A DNA stretch of 64,000 nt from RPQJ01 sp041910015 (lineage in GTDB: Bacteria > Pseudomonadota > Gammaproteobacteria > Steroidobacterales > Steroidobacteraceae), in NCBI GenBank assembly GCA_041910015.1, contig JAYRRR010000012.1, positions 12,515 to 76,514 of the forward strand, written 5' to 3'. The position numbers and the translations under genes are program-made. The notes below the pieces were generated by a model. The model saw only the letters and a program-made list of their open reading frames with translations. It did no database searches and was not told the origin of the DNA. This document shows positions 1 to 8,916 of this stretch, piece by piece. Numbering within the stretch: position 1 is the first letter of the stretch; each line of letters starts with the position of its first letter.

Positions 1-1
1 C

Positions 2-607
2 GCCAGTGTCACGCTCGTGCAGACGGGCTTTTTCACCAACCTCGCGCGACTCCTCGACTCGGGCCCGGATGCGCACTCGCCGCTGAACGGCCGCGACCTG
101 ATCGCGCAGAAGGTGAAGGTCCTGTCGCTGATGGCCGGGGCGTTCCAGACCGTGCTGTGGGATACGCGCTACCTGGAATACAACGTGGTCAACGACATCC
201 CCGCGGCCAGGGCGCTCGCGGCTCGCTGGCCGACGGCGGTCGTCTGGAGCGGCTTCGAGATCGGCATGGCTGCGACCTATCCGCACGCGTCGGTCGAGCA
301 GGACTTCGGCTACGTCGCGCACCACCCGCTGCAGGAAGCGTATTACGCCTACATCCCGCCGCCGCACGATCGCCCGACGTGGGACCCGACGTCGCTGCTG
401 CAGGCCGTCTATCCGGACCGCGGCTACTTCGACCTTTCGCCGGCGGGCAGCGTGACGATCGACGAGGACGGTGCGACGCGGTTTCGTCCCGGGCGCGACG
501 GCAAGGGTCTGCACCGTGTTCTTGCCTTGCGCCCGGAGCAGGCCGCGCGCGTGCGCGAAGCCATCGTCCAGCTCTGCGTCGAGCCCCCTGCGACGACCGC
601 GCGCTAG
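2..607 (+). CDS. Nucleoside hydrolase, C-terminal part (cut by window edge)
   Basis: The open frame enters from the left edge and ends at TAG 605-607, leaving 201 codons. Near its start it reads VTLVQTGFFTNLARLLDS, a segment typical of the inosine/uridine-preferring nucleoside hydrolase family, followed by a motif region around VWSGFEIG and a His-containing stretch (VAHHPLQEAYYAY). The N-terminal calcium-binding Asp cluster that would confirm the family lies outside the window. Family members cleave the N-glycosidic bond of ribonucleosides in purine and pyrimidine salvage. The true start and any signal peptide cannot be seen. The neighbouring gene is convergent, so this is the end of its transcription unit. 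Confidence 0.75.
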   Translation, partial: ASVTLVQTGFFTNLARLLDSGPDAHSPLNGRDLIAQKVKVLSLMAGAFQTVLWDTRYLEYNVVNDIPAARALAARWPTAVVWSGFEIGMAATYPHASVEQDFGYVAHHPLQEAYYAYIPPPHDRPTWDPTSLLQAVYPDRGYFDLSPAGSVTIDEDGATRFRPGRDGKGLHRVLALRPEQAARVREAIVQLCVEPPATTAR

Positions 608-637
608 GTCGTCGGCGGGGTCAAGCTCCCGGCATTC

Positions 638-1915
638 TCAGGCTTCCGCGGCGGCATCGAGATGGATGACCGTGTCGTCCGCGAACAGCACGCCGTCCCG
701 ATGCAGGCGGTCGAGTTCGGGCTCGTCGAGGCCGGCCAGCTGGCGCAGGACACTGCGATTGTGCTCGCCGATGAAGGGAGCCCGGCCGACGCGTGTCTCG
801 TTGCGGGAAAACTGCGGCGCCACGGCCAGGGTCGGCAGGTCGCCTGCGTAGGGATAGCGAATGGCCTGGACCATCCACGGCGGCGTCTGCGGATGCACGG
901 CCGCTTCCCACGGATCCAGGACGACCGCCACGAGCAGGCGCGCGGCCGCCAGGGCCTGGTAGGCCGCATCGGCCGTCGCAAAACCCGTCAGGAAGCGTTC
1001 GATGATGTCGTGCACTTCGTATTTGTGCTGCAGGCGTGCTTCCGGAGTGGCGAATTTCGGGTCGGTCAGCATGTCCTCCCGGCCCATCAGCCTCACGAGT
1101 GTTTCCCAGGGCCCCGCACCGGTCGTCATGATGACGATGTACTTGTTCTCGGGTGCCTTGAAGATGCCCCAGGGGCAGGCCAGGTGGTGCGCACGGCCGC
1201 TGCGGGGCACCTTGTGCTCGCCCTTCGAGGCGACGCAATACGGCGCCGCGGTGCCGTCCATGCTGAGCAGCGTGTGCATCATGGAAATATCGATGCGCTG
1301 ACCCGCACCGGTGCGAAACCGTTCCAGCAGTGCCGCGATGATGGCCATCGCGGCCGTGGTGGCCGATGCCGTATCGGCGATGCCGTTGCCGGCGAAGACC
1401 GGATAGCCGTCCTGCTCGCCCGTCAGCGACAGCATGCCGCTCATGGCCTGGATGATTCCGTCGGCGGCGGGCGCATCGGCGAGGGGGCCGGTGGGACCAA
1501 AGCCGCTGATGGAGCAATAGATGATGTCCGGGCGGATCTGTTGCAAGTCGTCGTAACCGAGCCCCAGGCTCGGCATCACATGCGAAGTGAAGTTCTCCAG
1601 CACGACGTCCACCCGTGGAATCAGCCGCTTGATGAGTGCGATGCTCTCGGGATTCTTCAGGTCGAGCGACAGGCTCTCCTTCCCCGCGTTGCAGTGCATG
1701 AAGATCGGGCTGATGGACGGAGGCATGCTCCAGTGCTGACCACTCATGGGACCGAGCAGGCGAATGTGATCGCCCGTGTGCGGGGCCTCGACCTTGATCA
1801 CGCGGGCGCCCATGTCCGCGAGAATGCGACTGCAGTAGCCGCCGGCCACGACCCGCCCGAAGTCCAGTACCGTCATGTCCCGCAGGATGCCCTGCGCCTT
1901 GGTCGTCGCTGTCAT
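638..1915 (-). CDS. CaiB/BaiF-family (class III) CoA-transferase
   Basis: A 425-residue protein of the formyl-CoA transferase fold, which moves CoA between carboxylic acids. The N-terminus carries the family pattern VLDFGRVVAGGYCSRILADMG followed by IKVE. The expected catalytic aspartate is Asp181 in NGIADTASATT, followed by an ALLERFRTGAGQ-type segment. A GTG start four codons upstream is possible, but GGAG lies at a proper distance from ATG 1913-1915, so I chose the ATG. It is divergent from the epimerase-like gene at 2121. Relatives act in carnitine, bile acid, oxalate and aromatic-acid CoA chemistry. The substrate cannot be read here; a lipid or steroid acid is an inference from the rest of the window. 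Confidence 0.88.
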   Translation of the reverse strand: MTATTKAQGILRDMTVLDFGRVVAGGYCSRILADMGARVIKVEAPHTGDHIRLLGPMSGQHWSMPPSISPIFMHCNAGKESLSLDLKNPESIALIKRLIPRVDVVLENFTSHVMPSLGLGYDDLQQIRPDIIYCSISGFGPTGPLADAPAADGIIQAMSGMLSLTGEQDGYPVFAGNGIADTASATTAAMAIIAALLERFRTGAGQRIDISMMHTLLSMDGTAAPYCVASKGEHKVPRSGRAHHLACPWGIFKAPENKYIVIMTTGAGPWETLVRLMGREDMLTDPKFATPEARLQHKYEVHDIIERFLTGFATADAAYQALAAARLLVAVVLDPWEAAVHPQTPPWMVQAIRYPYAGDLPTLAVAPQFSRNETRVGRAPFIGEHNRSVLRQLAGLDEPELDRLHRDGVLFADDTVIHLDAAAEA

Positions 1916-2120
1916 GGCCGTCTCCACGAGAGGGTTCAGGCACCGGGGCCGCGATCACGTTTGCGCCGCTGCGCTCCCGCCGGGCCCCGGTTCCGCCTGT
2001 CCTACGATACCGCAGCGGGTTATGCTGGTCGTTGCCGATCGGCCGTCGTCGTCCGCGCACGGGCTGGCCGGCATTGGCTTCGCCATTGGTGCAGATGCCT
2101 GTGGAGGACTGGATCCCGAC

Positions 2121-3227
2121 ATGAATGCACTGGTCATCGGCGGCACCGGACCGACGGGGCCGTTCATCGTCAACGGGCTCCTTGCGCGCGGGTTCCGCGT
2201 CGAGATCCTGCACACCGGCAATCACGAGGTGCCGGAAATTCCGCCTGAGGTGGGCCACATCCACGTCAGTCCGCACGATCCCGCGGCGTTCGCGGCCGCG
2301 ATTGGCGACCGCAAGTGGGACCTGTGCATCGTCACCTACGGTCGCCTGCGCACCGTTGCGAGCGTCATGGCGGGGCGGGTAGGCCGGTTCATCTCCATCG
2401 GCGGCGGGCCTGGCTACCGGGGCTACATGAACCCCTGGCTGCACGATCCCGAAGGCCTGCCGCGGCCGCTGGGCGAGGATGCCCCCATGGTCGACGATCC
2501 AGCCCAGGACGAGAAGGGCTGGCGCGTCGTGTGCAGCGAAGAAGCCGTTTTCCGTTGCCACCCGCAGGCCACGCACTTTCGATATCCCTTCGTCTACGGT
2601 CCGTATCAGCCCGCACCGCGCGAATGGCCGATCGTGCGGCGCGTACTCGACGGCCGTCGTCACATCATCCTGCCCGACGGCGGCCTGACGCTCGACGCCT
2701 ACGGCTACGCGGAGAACCTCGCGCACGCCGTGCTGCTCGCCGTCGACCAGCCGGCGCGCGCGAGCGGTGAGATCTTCAATGCCGCGGACAGTCATGCGCT
2801 CAGCCTGCGGGACGTGGTCGTCCATGCGGCGCGCGCGCTCGACTGGGAGTTCGAGATCGTCGGCATGCCCTTTGAACTCGCCGCGCCAGCCCGCCCGTTG
2901 CTCGGCAGGCCGAGCGCCACGCATCGCCTCTACGATCTCACCAAGCTGCGCTCGCAGCTCGGTTACAGCGACGTCGTCGCGCCGGCCGAAGCGGTCGCGC
3001 GCACCGCCCGCTGGCTCGCGGCACATCCGCCGCCGCCGGTGAACGGCTACTCGGTCGAGTCGGTCCTGCAGGATCCCTTCGACTACGCGGCGGAGGATCT
3101 GCTGATCGAACGCTGGAAGCGCGCCGTTGCGGGCCTGGAAATGCCGGTCTGGAGCGTGCCCCCGGGCTGGGGGCTGGCCTACAGTGGCCCGGGTGGCAGG
3201 CCGCGCAGTCGCGCGACCTTCGAATAG
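2121..3227 (+). CDS. NAD(P)-binding epimerase/dehydratase-like protein
   Basis: A 368-residue protein of the extended short-chain dehydrogenase type. It begins MNALVIGGTGPTGPFIVNG, a Rossmann GxxGxxG nucleotide-binding loop. A later segment (RYPFVYGPYQPAPREW) is the usual YGP substrate-domain landmark. The catalytic Tyr-x3-Lys motif is not obvious, so it may be an atypical member that binds nucleotide without classical epimerase chemistry. The frame is open further upstream, but ATG 2121 places the Rossmann motif at the N-terminus and has GGAGG 13 bases before it. It is divergent from the CoA-transferase gene. Substrate unknown. Confidence 0.78.
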   Translation: MNALVIGGTGPTGPFIVNGLLARGFRVEILHTGNHEVPEIPPEVGHIHVSPHDPAAFAAAIGDRKWDLCIVTYGRLRTVASVMAGRVGRFISIGGGPGYRGYMNPWLHDPEGLPRPLGEDAPMVDDPAQDEKGWRVVCSEEAVFRCHPQATHFRYPFVYGPYQPAPREWPIVRRVLDGRRHIILPDGGLTLDAYGYAENLAHAVLLAVDQPARASGEIFNAADSHALSLRDVVVHAARALDWEFEIVGMPFELAAPARPLLGRPSATHRLYDLTKLRSQLGYSDVVAPAEAVARTARWLAAHPPPPVNGYSVESVLQDPFDYAAEDLLIERWKRAVAGLEMPVWSVPPGWGLAYSGPGGRPRSRATFE

Positions 3228-3286
3228 CCGTTGCACCAGCCCGAGGAAGCGAGGGCATCTCGCGCCGGGCCTCGCGGAGTGGATCG

Positions 3287-4060
3287 ATGGCAGGTGACTG
3301 GAAGATCGCGTTGACCGGATTGGGGCTGCTGGCCTTGGGAGGATGCGCGTCGATGACGCAGAGTGCCGAGGCGCCTTCGTTCGACCAGACGGCCTGGGTG
3401 TTGACGTCGCTGGCCGGGCAGGCACCGGTCGCCACCGCGCCGACGGCGCGCTTCGAAGCAGGCCGCATCCAGGGCACTGACGGCTGCAATCGCTACGGCG
3501 GGAGCTACACGACCAGGGGCGCGACCATCGAGATGGGGCAGCACATGGCGGCCACGCAGATGGCCTGCGCACCGGAGGTCATGAAGCAGGCCGCGGCCTA
3601 CACGGCGGCGCTGGCCGCCGCGCGCACGTGGCGCATCGAAGGCGGCAACCTGAAGCTCGTGGACGCGTCCGGGACGATCGTCGCGACATTCGCGCCGCAA
3701 GCTCAGTCGCTGGCCGGCACGTCGTGGCTCGCCACCGGCATCAACAATGGCAAGGGCGGTGTGGTGAGCCTCGTGGCGGGCACCCAGGTGTCGCTGAGCT
3801 TCACGGCCGATGGCAAGGTTGGTGGGTCGGGCGGGTGCAACAGCTTTTCGGCCGGCTACACGTCGGAGGGGGCGCAGCTCGGGTTCACGCCGATTGCCGC
3901 AACGCGGCGCATGTGCCCGGTCGACGGAGTCATGGAGCAGGAGCAGGCATTCTTCAAGGCGCTCGAGTCCGTGGCGACCATGCGCATGGAGGGCGACCGG
4001 CTCGAACTGCGCACGGCGGGCGGATCGATCGCGGTCCTGGCGCGGGCACAGAAGCCGTAG
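3287..4060 (+). CDS. META-domain lipoprotein (HslJ-like, two repeats)
   Basis: A 257-residue predicted lipoprotein: basic start, hydrophobic stretch and lipobox LALGGC with Cys20. Two META (HslJ-like) domains follow. The first covers about residues 33-140 and contains GTDGCNRYGGSY; the second covers about 145-250 and contains GSGGCNSFSAGY. Each ends in a conserved MACAPEVM or MCPVDGVM segment. META-domain proteins are envelope proteins linked in E. coli to heat and novobiocin tolerance; their biochemical role is unclear. The gene stands alone, convergent with the serine hydrolase at 4187, with a hairpin at its stop codon. Confidence 0.87.
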   Translation: MAGDWKIALTGLGLLALGGCASMTQSAEAPSFDQTAWVLTSLAGQAPVATAPTARFEAGRIQGTDGCNRYGGSYTTRGATIEMGQHMAATQMACAPEVMKQAAAYTAALAAARTWRIEGGNLKLVDASGTIVATFAPQAQSLAGTSWLATGINNGKGGVVSLVAGTQVSLSFTADGKVGGSGGCNSFSAGYTSEGAQLGFTPIAATRRMCPVDGVMEQEQAFFKALESVATMRMEGDRLELRTAGGSIAVLARAQKP

Positions 4061-4075
4061 CACGGGTCCCCGTGC
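4060..4075 (+). terminator. Terminator-like hairpin after the META lipoprotein
   Basis: GCACGGG and CCCGTGC form a perfect inverted repeat beginning at the last base of the stop codon. There is no T-run after it, so efficient intrinsic termination is uncertain. The next gene is convergent, which makes a terminator here plausible. Confidence 0.4.
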
Positions 4076-4186
4076 GCAGCAGCGCTCCACCCGGATCGCT
4101 GCGGCGAGCCGGCGCCCGCAGCACGTCCTGGAGTGCGGTGCCGCGAGCGGCGACCTGCCTGTTCCATTCGAATCCGGCGGCAGGAA

Positions 4187-5572
4187 CTACTGAGGAGTAC
4201 CTGTCTCCCACGCGGCGCGCAGCGCCGTACCGCACCGCGACGAGGCGAGGCCGGCCTGCAGTTCATCACTCGCGCTGGCGAACCGGGCGATCACTCCGTA
4301 ATACTTCCTGTTTGCCTCGATCCATGGATAGAAGCCGAATGCACCGGGGCTGCTGAAGGCGCCGTCGCCGGTTGCGGGATCGTCCTCCACCCAATGTGCG
4401 ATGGAGTAGTGCCATTGCACGGTCCGCGCCGGGCTGTGCATGGCGTTGCAGCCCGGCCCGACCCACGCGCACACCGCGTGGGTGCCGAGCGCGTCGCGCA
4501 TGCCCAGCCGCCCTCTGACGACACCGCGCAGGACCGCTGCGTAGTCGTTCGCAGTCGCAAGGATTCCGCCGGCGAGCAGTGGCTGGTTGTAGCGCAGTGT
4601 CACGCCATCCACCCCAATTACCGATGCAATCGCAGCGCCGAGCTGCGCGACGTCGAGGCTGCTGATCTCGGGCTGAAACTGGCCTGCGTGATTCTCTTCA
4701 TGCCCCGGGTTGTAATGGAAGATCCCGTCGGTGGTCGGGTCGTGGCTTGCGTAAGTCTTGCCGGGTGTCGACGCAGGCAGCGTCAGGCAGTAGTCGATGC
4801 TGTTTGGACCCGTCGACGGTGCGCTGCAGGTCGCCCGGCTGAGCGACGTGTCCATGAACGTGTAGCCGCTGGTGAAGTTCAGGAACCTGATGTCTGCAGG
4901 TGTCAGGTTCGCGACGCCACGCCGTTTTTCGACGACATAGATGCCGTAGATCCACTTGGAGGCAGAGGCAATAGGCATCCGGGTGTCCGCCGCCACCGGC
5001 ATCCCTCCGGCCTGAGTCGAACTGCCGCTTGCCAGCGTGGCATCGCCATTGCCGATCTCCCAATAGAACGGCTGGATTGCGGTGCACTGCGCATTGTCGT
5101 GCGCGGTCTGCGTCACCGCTCCGACGCTGCCGGACGTGGGCACGCCGGCGGTGCCCAATGCGATGGTCACGATCGTCGAGTGGCTGGTCGACGTCGTGAG
5201 TCCGGAGGCTGTGTGTCGCGCACTGATGATTGTCGTGGCGCCGTCGCTCGCGCTGCTGGAAGCGGTTACGACGCCGTTGGTGTCGACGCTCGCGGTGGCC
5301 GTGTCGGAGGAAACGAAAGCTTCGTCCGAGGCGGCCAATGTCTTCGTCGACCCGTCGCTGAAGGTTCCCATCACCGACAGCGAACTCGAAGCACCCGGTG
5401 CCAACTTGACGCTGAGCGGCGCGAGGGCGATCGATGTCAGGCTGGGCGGCGCGGGAGGGAGCGACGTCCCGCTGCCGCTTCCGCCACCGCAAGCCGCAAG
5501 CGACAGGAGGAGCGGCGGAAGCAGACCACTGCGATGGAATGCGCCATGCTCCAGTACGGACGGGGCTATCAC
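4187..5572 (-). CDS. Lipoprotein with Ig-like domain and serine beta-lactamase-like domain
   Basis: A 461-residue predicted lipoprotein. A hydrophobic leader ends in LSLAAC (Cys28), followed by a Gly/Ser/Pro-rich linker. Residues about 43-135 (LTSIALAPLSVKLAPG and onward, with a FSDGSTKTLA strand) are a bacterial Ig-like (Big_2) domain. The C-terminal part contains SASK (Ser203-Lys206) in the setting PIASASKWIYG, the SxxK nucleophile motif of serine beta-lactamases and penicillin-binding-type esterases. The start is a GTG preceded by a purine-rich GAGAGAG stretch. The family includes peptidoglycan hydrolases, esterases and beta-lactamases; the substrate cannot be chosen from sequence. Ser/Thr-rich low-complexity sequence in the Ig domain suggests a flexible stalk. 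Confidence 0.72.
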   Translation of the reverse strand: MIAPSVLEHGAFHRSGLLPPLLLSLAACGGGSGSGTSLPPAPPSLTSIALAPLSVKLAPGASSSLSVMGTFSDGSTKTLAASDEAFVSSDTATASVDTNGVVTASSSASDGATTIISARHTASGLTTSTSHSTIVTIALGTAGVPTSGSVGAVTQTAHDNAQCTAIQPFYWEIGNGDATLASGSSTQAGGMPVAADTRMPIASASKWIYGIYVVEKRRGVANLTPADIRFLNFTSGYTFMDTSLSRATCSAPSTGPNSIDYCLTLPASTPGKTYASHDPTTDGIFHYNPGHEENHAGQFQPEISSLDVAQLGAAIASVIGVDGVTLRYNQPLLAGGILATANDYAAVLRGVVRGRLGMRDALGTHAVCAWVGPGCNAMHSPARTVQWHYSIAHWVEDDPATGDGAFSSPGAFGFYPWIEANRKYYGVIARFASASDELQAGLASSRCGTALRAAWETGTPQ

Positions 5573-5719
5573 GCACTCTCTCTCGCCATGCCAGGATGCT
5601 GGGCATGAGAACGCCTGTGGACGCGCCCGGTTGACACGGCGCTGAACTCATCGATCGCGAGCCGCCAGAGTGCAATGCGGGGCGTTCGGGTGGCCAGGCC
5701 GCGCTGTTCGCAGCAGACA

Positions 5720-6829
5720 TCAGGCATCGTTCGGCAACTCCCGGAGATCGATGAGTTCGGCCTGCGGTGTCGGCACTGGCGTCGTGGGCAGCAGAAAGCG
5801 CCAGTAAATCGAGCCGCTCGCGCGCCCGCCGGTGTCGAGCCAGTTGGCGACACCGGGGTCCTCGTGGGCGATGACGATACGGTAGTTGCCGGCCACATCG
5901 GTGCGGGTCTGCGCGCGATTCAGGGAAATGCACCGATGGCGGTAGTCGTAGCTCTGCCGGAATCGGTTCCAGAGCACGACACCGGCGTAGCGGCAGGCCG
6001 GAAAGCGGCCGCGCATCATGAGCGCCTTGCCGGGTGGAATGACATAGGGCGCCATGGCGTAGGCGGCATCGACCGCCGCATAGGCCATCGTGCCGGGCAG
6101 TTGCGGCTCGTTGAAGCAATTGGGCTCCGTCGAGACCCAGGACGGCAGGGCGCGCGGCCGGCCGGCGGATTCATCAAGCGTGCGACTGCGCAGGAGCCGC
6201 ACGACCCGCTCGATTCCAGCGGCGATCGCCACCTCCGAGGGCTCGGGTGGCGCGGCACGCCTGCCCACCGTCGCGATGTGCAGCGGCGCCAGCCACTGCG
6301 GATCGGCCGCGACGATCCGCTCCTGCTCGAAGTAGTGCCGGGCGAGGATGCTGAACGCTCCGTCGGGCATCTCGAGCCAGTTGCGCGCGCGACGTTGCGC
6401 GACCCGGCCGATCAGGACCTCGAATGAGCCGTCTGCAGCGACATCGAGCTGATCGCTGTTGACCGAGGCGCCGACGCTTTCGCCTGTGGCAGCGACCGCC
6501 TGGATCGAGAGCGACACGTAGACGGCACCGGCCATGTTGCCGCGCACGACGTAGCTGCAGTCCGAGCGGATGTTGCATTCGTGGTAGATCGCGTCCGGGC
6601 TGTCGCCGCCGAACTTCATGGTCGGCGTCACGGCGCGGTGGAAGACCGGGTGCTCGGGATCGGCCTCGAGCTGCGTGAGGAGTGCCCGCTCGAGGCCGTG
6701 CAGGATGTAGCGATGCCCGTCGGCGAGATCGAGTGCGGATCGGGTCGTGTTTTCGGGGCCGAGGTAGTGGCTGTCGATTTCATCGAGCAGGGCGATGAGC
6801 GCGCGGAAAGCGCTGCGCGAGCGAGCCAT
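5720..6829 (-). CDS. DUF1214-family protein (copy 1)
   Basis: A protein of about 369 residues of the DUF1214 type. Typical points are a VFHRAVTPTMKFGGDSPDA segment, a YVVRGNMAGAVYVS strand and the C-terminal core YRIVIAHEDPGVANWLDT. No signal peptide is visible. ATG 6827-6829 has GGGG eight bases upstream; an ATG two codons earlier (6833-6835) is also possible. The function of DUF1214 is unknown. It is divergent from the sulfotransferase at 6920 across about 90 bases. A second DUF1214 protein at 50431, also beside a sulfotransferase, shares the IAHEDPGV-NWLD core. Upstream on this strand TATATT (complement of 6856-6861) is a plausible -10 element. Confidence 0.82.
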   Translation of the reverse strand: MARSRSAFRALIALLDEIDSHYLGPENTTRSALDLADGHRYILHGLERALLTQLEADPEHPVFHRAVTPTMKFGGDSPDAIYHECNIRSDCSYVVRGNMAGAVYVSLSIQAVAATGESVGASVNSDQLDVAADGSFEVLIGRVAQRRARNWLEMPDGAFSILARHYFEQERIVAADPQWLAPLHIATVGRRAAPPEPSEVAIAAGIERVVRLLRSRTLDESAGRPRALPSWVSTEPNCFNEPQLPGTMAYAAVDAAYAMAPYVIPPGKALMMRGRFPACRYAGVVLWNRFRQSYDYRHRCISLNRAQTRTDVAGNYRIVIAHEDPGVANWLDTGGRASGSIYWRFLLPTTPVPTPQAELIDLRELPNDA

Positions 6830-6919
6830 CGGCATTTCCCCGAAGCGTCTGCTGCAATATAGACTCCGACCGAGATTCTCAGGGCCGGCGGCCCCTGTCA
6901 AACGTCGATGGAGCCCGCG

Positions 6920-8155
6920 ATGAGTGCTGTACAGCAGGACTGGGTCCGGCGTCTGAACTATCTTGGCTCCGCAGTCGGCGGCGCGCAGCGCCTCGTGAGC
7001 CTCGATGCCGGAGAGCTCATGGCGCAGGCGCGCGAGAGCACCGGGCTCGAGGACTTCGGAGAGCCGGGCTGGGAGGAGCCCTTCCGCCGCCTGGTCGCCT
7101 CGCTGGAAATGGACGTGCCGCTGCACACCCTCGGGCGCCTGATGACGCGTGCCGATCTCCTGCGTGCGCTCAGGAACCGCCTGCTCGTCGCCGAGGCGTA
7201 TCGGCAGACGCCGGCGATCGCCGATGCGCGCATCACTGCACCCCTGCTCATCGCCGGCCAGGGCCGCACCGGCACCTCGATCCTCTTCGAGCTGCTGGCG
7301 CTCGATGAGCAGAATCGCGCGCCACTTGCCTGGGAGGCGGCGAGCCCCGTGCAGCCGCCCGTGGACGCACTCACCGATGGCATCGGCCGCGGCGAGATTG
7401 CGCAGACGGTGAACGAGTTCTGGGCCGACATCCAGCCGCTCATCAAGGTCGCGCACGAGCACCGCTGGGATCTGCCGGTCGAGTGCATCCGCTTCATGGA
7501 CGCCGAATTCACTTCCGACTGGTGGGCGATGCTCTATGCGGCCTGGGGCTGGCTGCGCTGGCGGAGCGAACACCGCACGGATGCCGCGTATCGCTGGCAC
7601 GCAAGGATCCTGCGCCTGCTGCAGCACGGGGCGCCCGCAGGCAGGCGCTGGCTCCTGAAGTCACCGGCGCACATCGGCGCGCTCGACCTGCTGCTTGCGC
7701 AGTATCCGGATCTGCGCATCATCCACACCCATCGCGACCCGGTGAGATCCGTGCCCTCGACGGTGAGCCTCTCGGCTCTCATGCGCAGCAGCCGCGCAAA
7801 CGGCATCGATGCCGGCATGGTCGCGCAGTTGGTGGTGATGGGTTATTCCGCGAGCCTGCGCAAGGTGATCGACGAGCGCGCGAGCGGCACGGTGCCCGCC
7901 GGCCAGATCGTCGATGTGCACTTCCAGGATCTGCTGCAAGATCCCGTAACCGCCGTCGAGCGCATCTATGGAGCCTTCGCACTCGAGTTCCGCGGGAGCT
8001 TCGCCGATGCGATCCGGGACTATCTGCGCCGCAAGCCTCGCGACCACTTCGGCAAGCATCGCTACCGGGCCGAGGACTATGGCCTCACGAACGAGGGCAT
8101 TCGCGAGGCCTTCAGCTTCTACACCGAGCACTATCGGATCGCTCTGGAGGAGTGA
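6920..8155 (+). CDS. Sulfotransferase family protein (copy 1)
   Basis: A 411-residue cytosolic sulfotransferase-fold protein. The 5'-phosphosulfate loop is IAGQGRTGTSILFE, a variant of the usual PxRSGTT. The 3'-phosphate-binding segment is IIHTHRDPVRSVPS. A C-terminal RAEDYGLTNEGIREAFSFY is typical of this bacterial subgroup. Family enzymes move sulfate from PAPS to hydroxyl groups of lipids, carbohydrates or small molecules. ATG 6920 is preferred over ATG 6908 because GGAG at 6910-6913 sits six bases before it. The cupin gene follows four bases downstream, so the two are probably cotranscribed. A sterol-like acceptor is an inference from the neighbourhood only. Confidence 0.87.
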   Translation: MSAVQQDWVRRLNYLGSAVGGAQRLVSLDAGELMAQARESTGLEDFGEPGWEEPFRRLVASLEMDVPLHTLGRLMTRADLLRALRNRLLVAEAYRQTPAIADARITAPLLIAGQGRTGTSILFELLALDEQNRAPLAWEAASPVQPPVDALTDGIGRGEIAQTVNEFWADIQPLIKVAHEHRWDLPVECIRFMDAEFTSDWWAMLYAAWGWLRWRSEHRTDAAYRWHARILRLLQHGAPAGRRWLLKSPAHIGALDLLLAQYPDLRIIHTHRDPVRSVPSTVSLSALMRSSRANGIDAGMVAQLVVMGYSASLRKVIDERASGTVPAGQIVDVHFQDLLQDPVTAVERIYGAFALEFRGSFADAIRDYLRRKPRDHFGKHRYRAEDYGLTNEGIREAFSFYTEHYRIALEE

Positions 8156-8158
8156 GTC

Positions 8159-8674
8159 ATGAGGATGCGCTGCGTGGTGACCGGCATCGACGCGAAGGGC
8201 AAGGCAGTGTTTCTGAGTGACGGAGAAGCCCGCGACCGGCTGGTGATGGGCAGCTTCGAGATGGGGGATGCCTGGTCCACCGCTGGCGCGCTCTCCGTCG
8301 GCCCGGGCGTGGACAGCCGCAGTGCCTGGAAAGCCGCCGCGCTCCCCCCGCCCGGCGGCACGGTGCTGCGCTGTGCAGTGATCCCTCCGGCTGCCGTGCA
8401 GGAAGCGGAACTGCGCCAGGCGACATCCGTCGCGGCGGCCGGAGATTTTCACGTCGAGGGCGACGACCCGACCATGCACGCTACCGATACGGTGGACTTC
8501 GGCTTCGTGCTCGCGGGCGAAGTGGGGCTCGAACTCGACGAGGGCGCCATCACCTGGCTGAAGCCCGGTGACTGCTTCGTGCAGCAGGGCACGCGTCATG
8601 CGTGGCGCAATCGGGGCAACCTGCCGGCGGTGATCGGCGTGGTGATGGTGGGTGCGCAGCGCAGGAGCGGGTAG
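8159..8674 (+). CDS. Cupin-domain protein
   Basis: A 171-residue protein whose C-terminal half is a cupin barrel. MHATDTVDFGFVLAGEVGLELDEGAITWLKPGDCFVQQGTRHAW contains the two cupin motifs: ahead of the G-x-V turn, then PGD and HAW. The first motif lacks the full metal-binding HxH set, so metal content is uncertain. The strong GGAGGAG before ATG 8159 overlaps the end of the sulfotransferase gene, indicating translation from the same mRNA. Cupins of this small type act as isomerases, dioxygenases or sugar and aromatic binding modules. The partnership with a sulfotransferase gives no specific role. Confidence 0.82.
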   Translation: MRMRCVVTGIDAKGKAVFLSDGEARDRLVMGSFEMGDAWSTAGALSVGPGVDSRSAWKAAALPPPGGTVLRCAVIPPAAVQEAELRQATSVAAAGDFHVEGDDPTMHATDTVDFGFVLAGEVGLELDEGAITWLKPGDCFVQQGTRHAWRNRGNLPAVIGVVMVGAQRRSG

Positions 8675-8916
8675 GCGGAGCGGCGGCTCCCCGGAGCCCC
8701 TTTCGGCGAGGATTGCGCTTCTTCCCGAAGCCCTCGTGCGCGAGCACGCGGTGTGACCCGGCGTCGCGGTGCGCCTGGCGAGCGAGGGCGAGGCGTTTCA
8801 CGACAGACGCGCTACACTGCGCAGCGAACGCAGCCCGGGGGAGCCCGTGTCGTGGCTGGACCCGGTCCAGGCGTCACCGTGAAGTCGAATGGCGTCGTCT
8901 GCGGGGGGTCGTGTTC

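Noticed and set aside
621..3572. A 983-codon minus-strand frame across the CoA-transferase and epimerase genes
   Set aside because: It covers recognisable genes in other frames and its own translation has no domain; it is a by-product of high GC.
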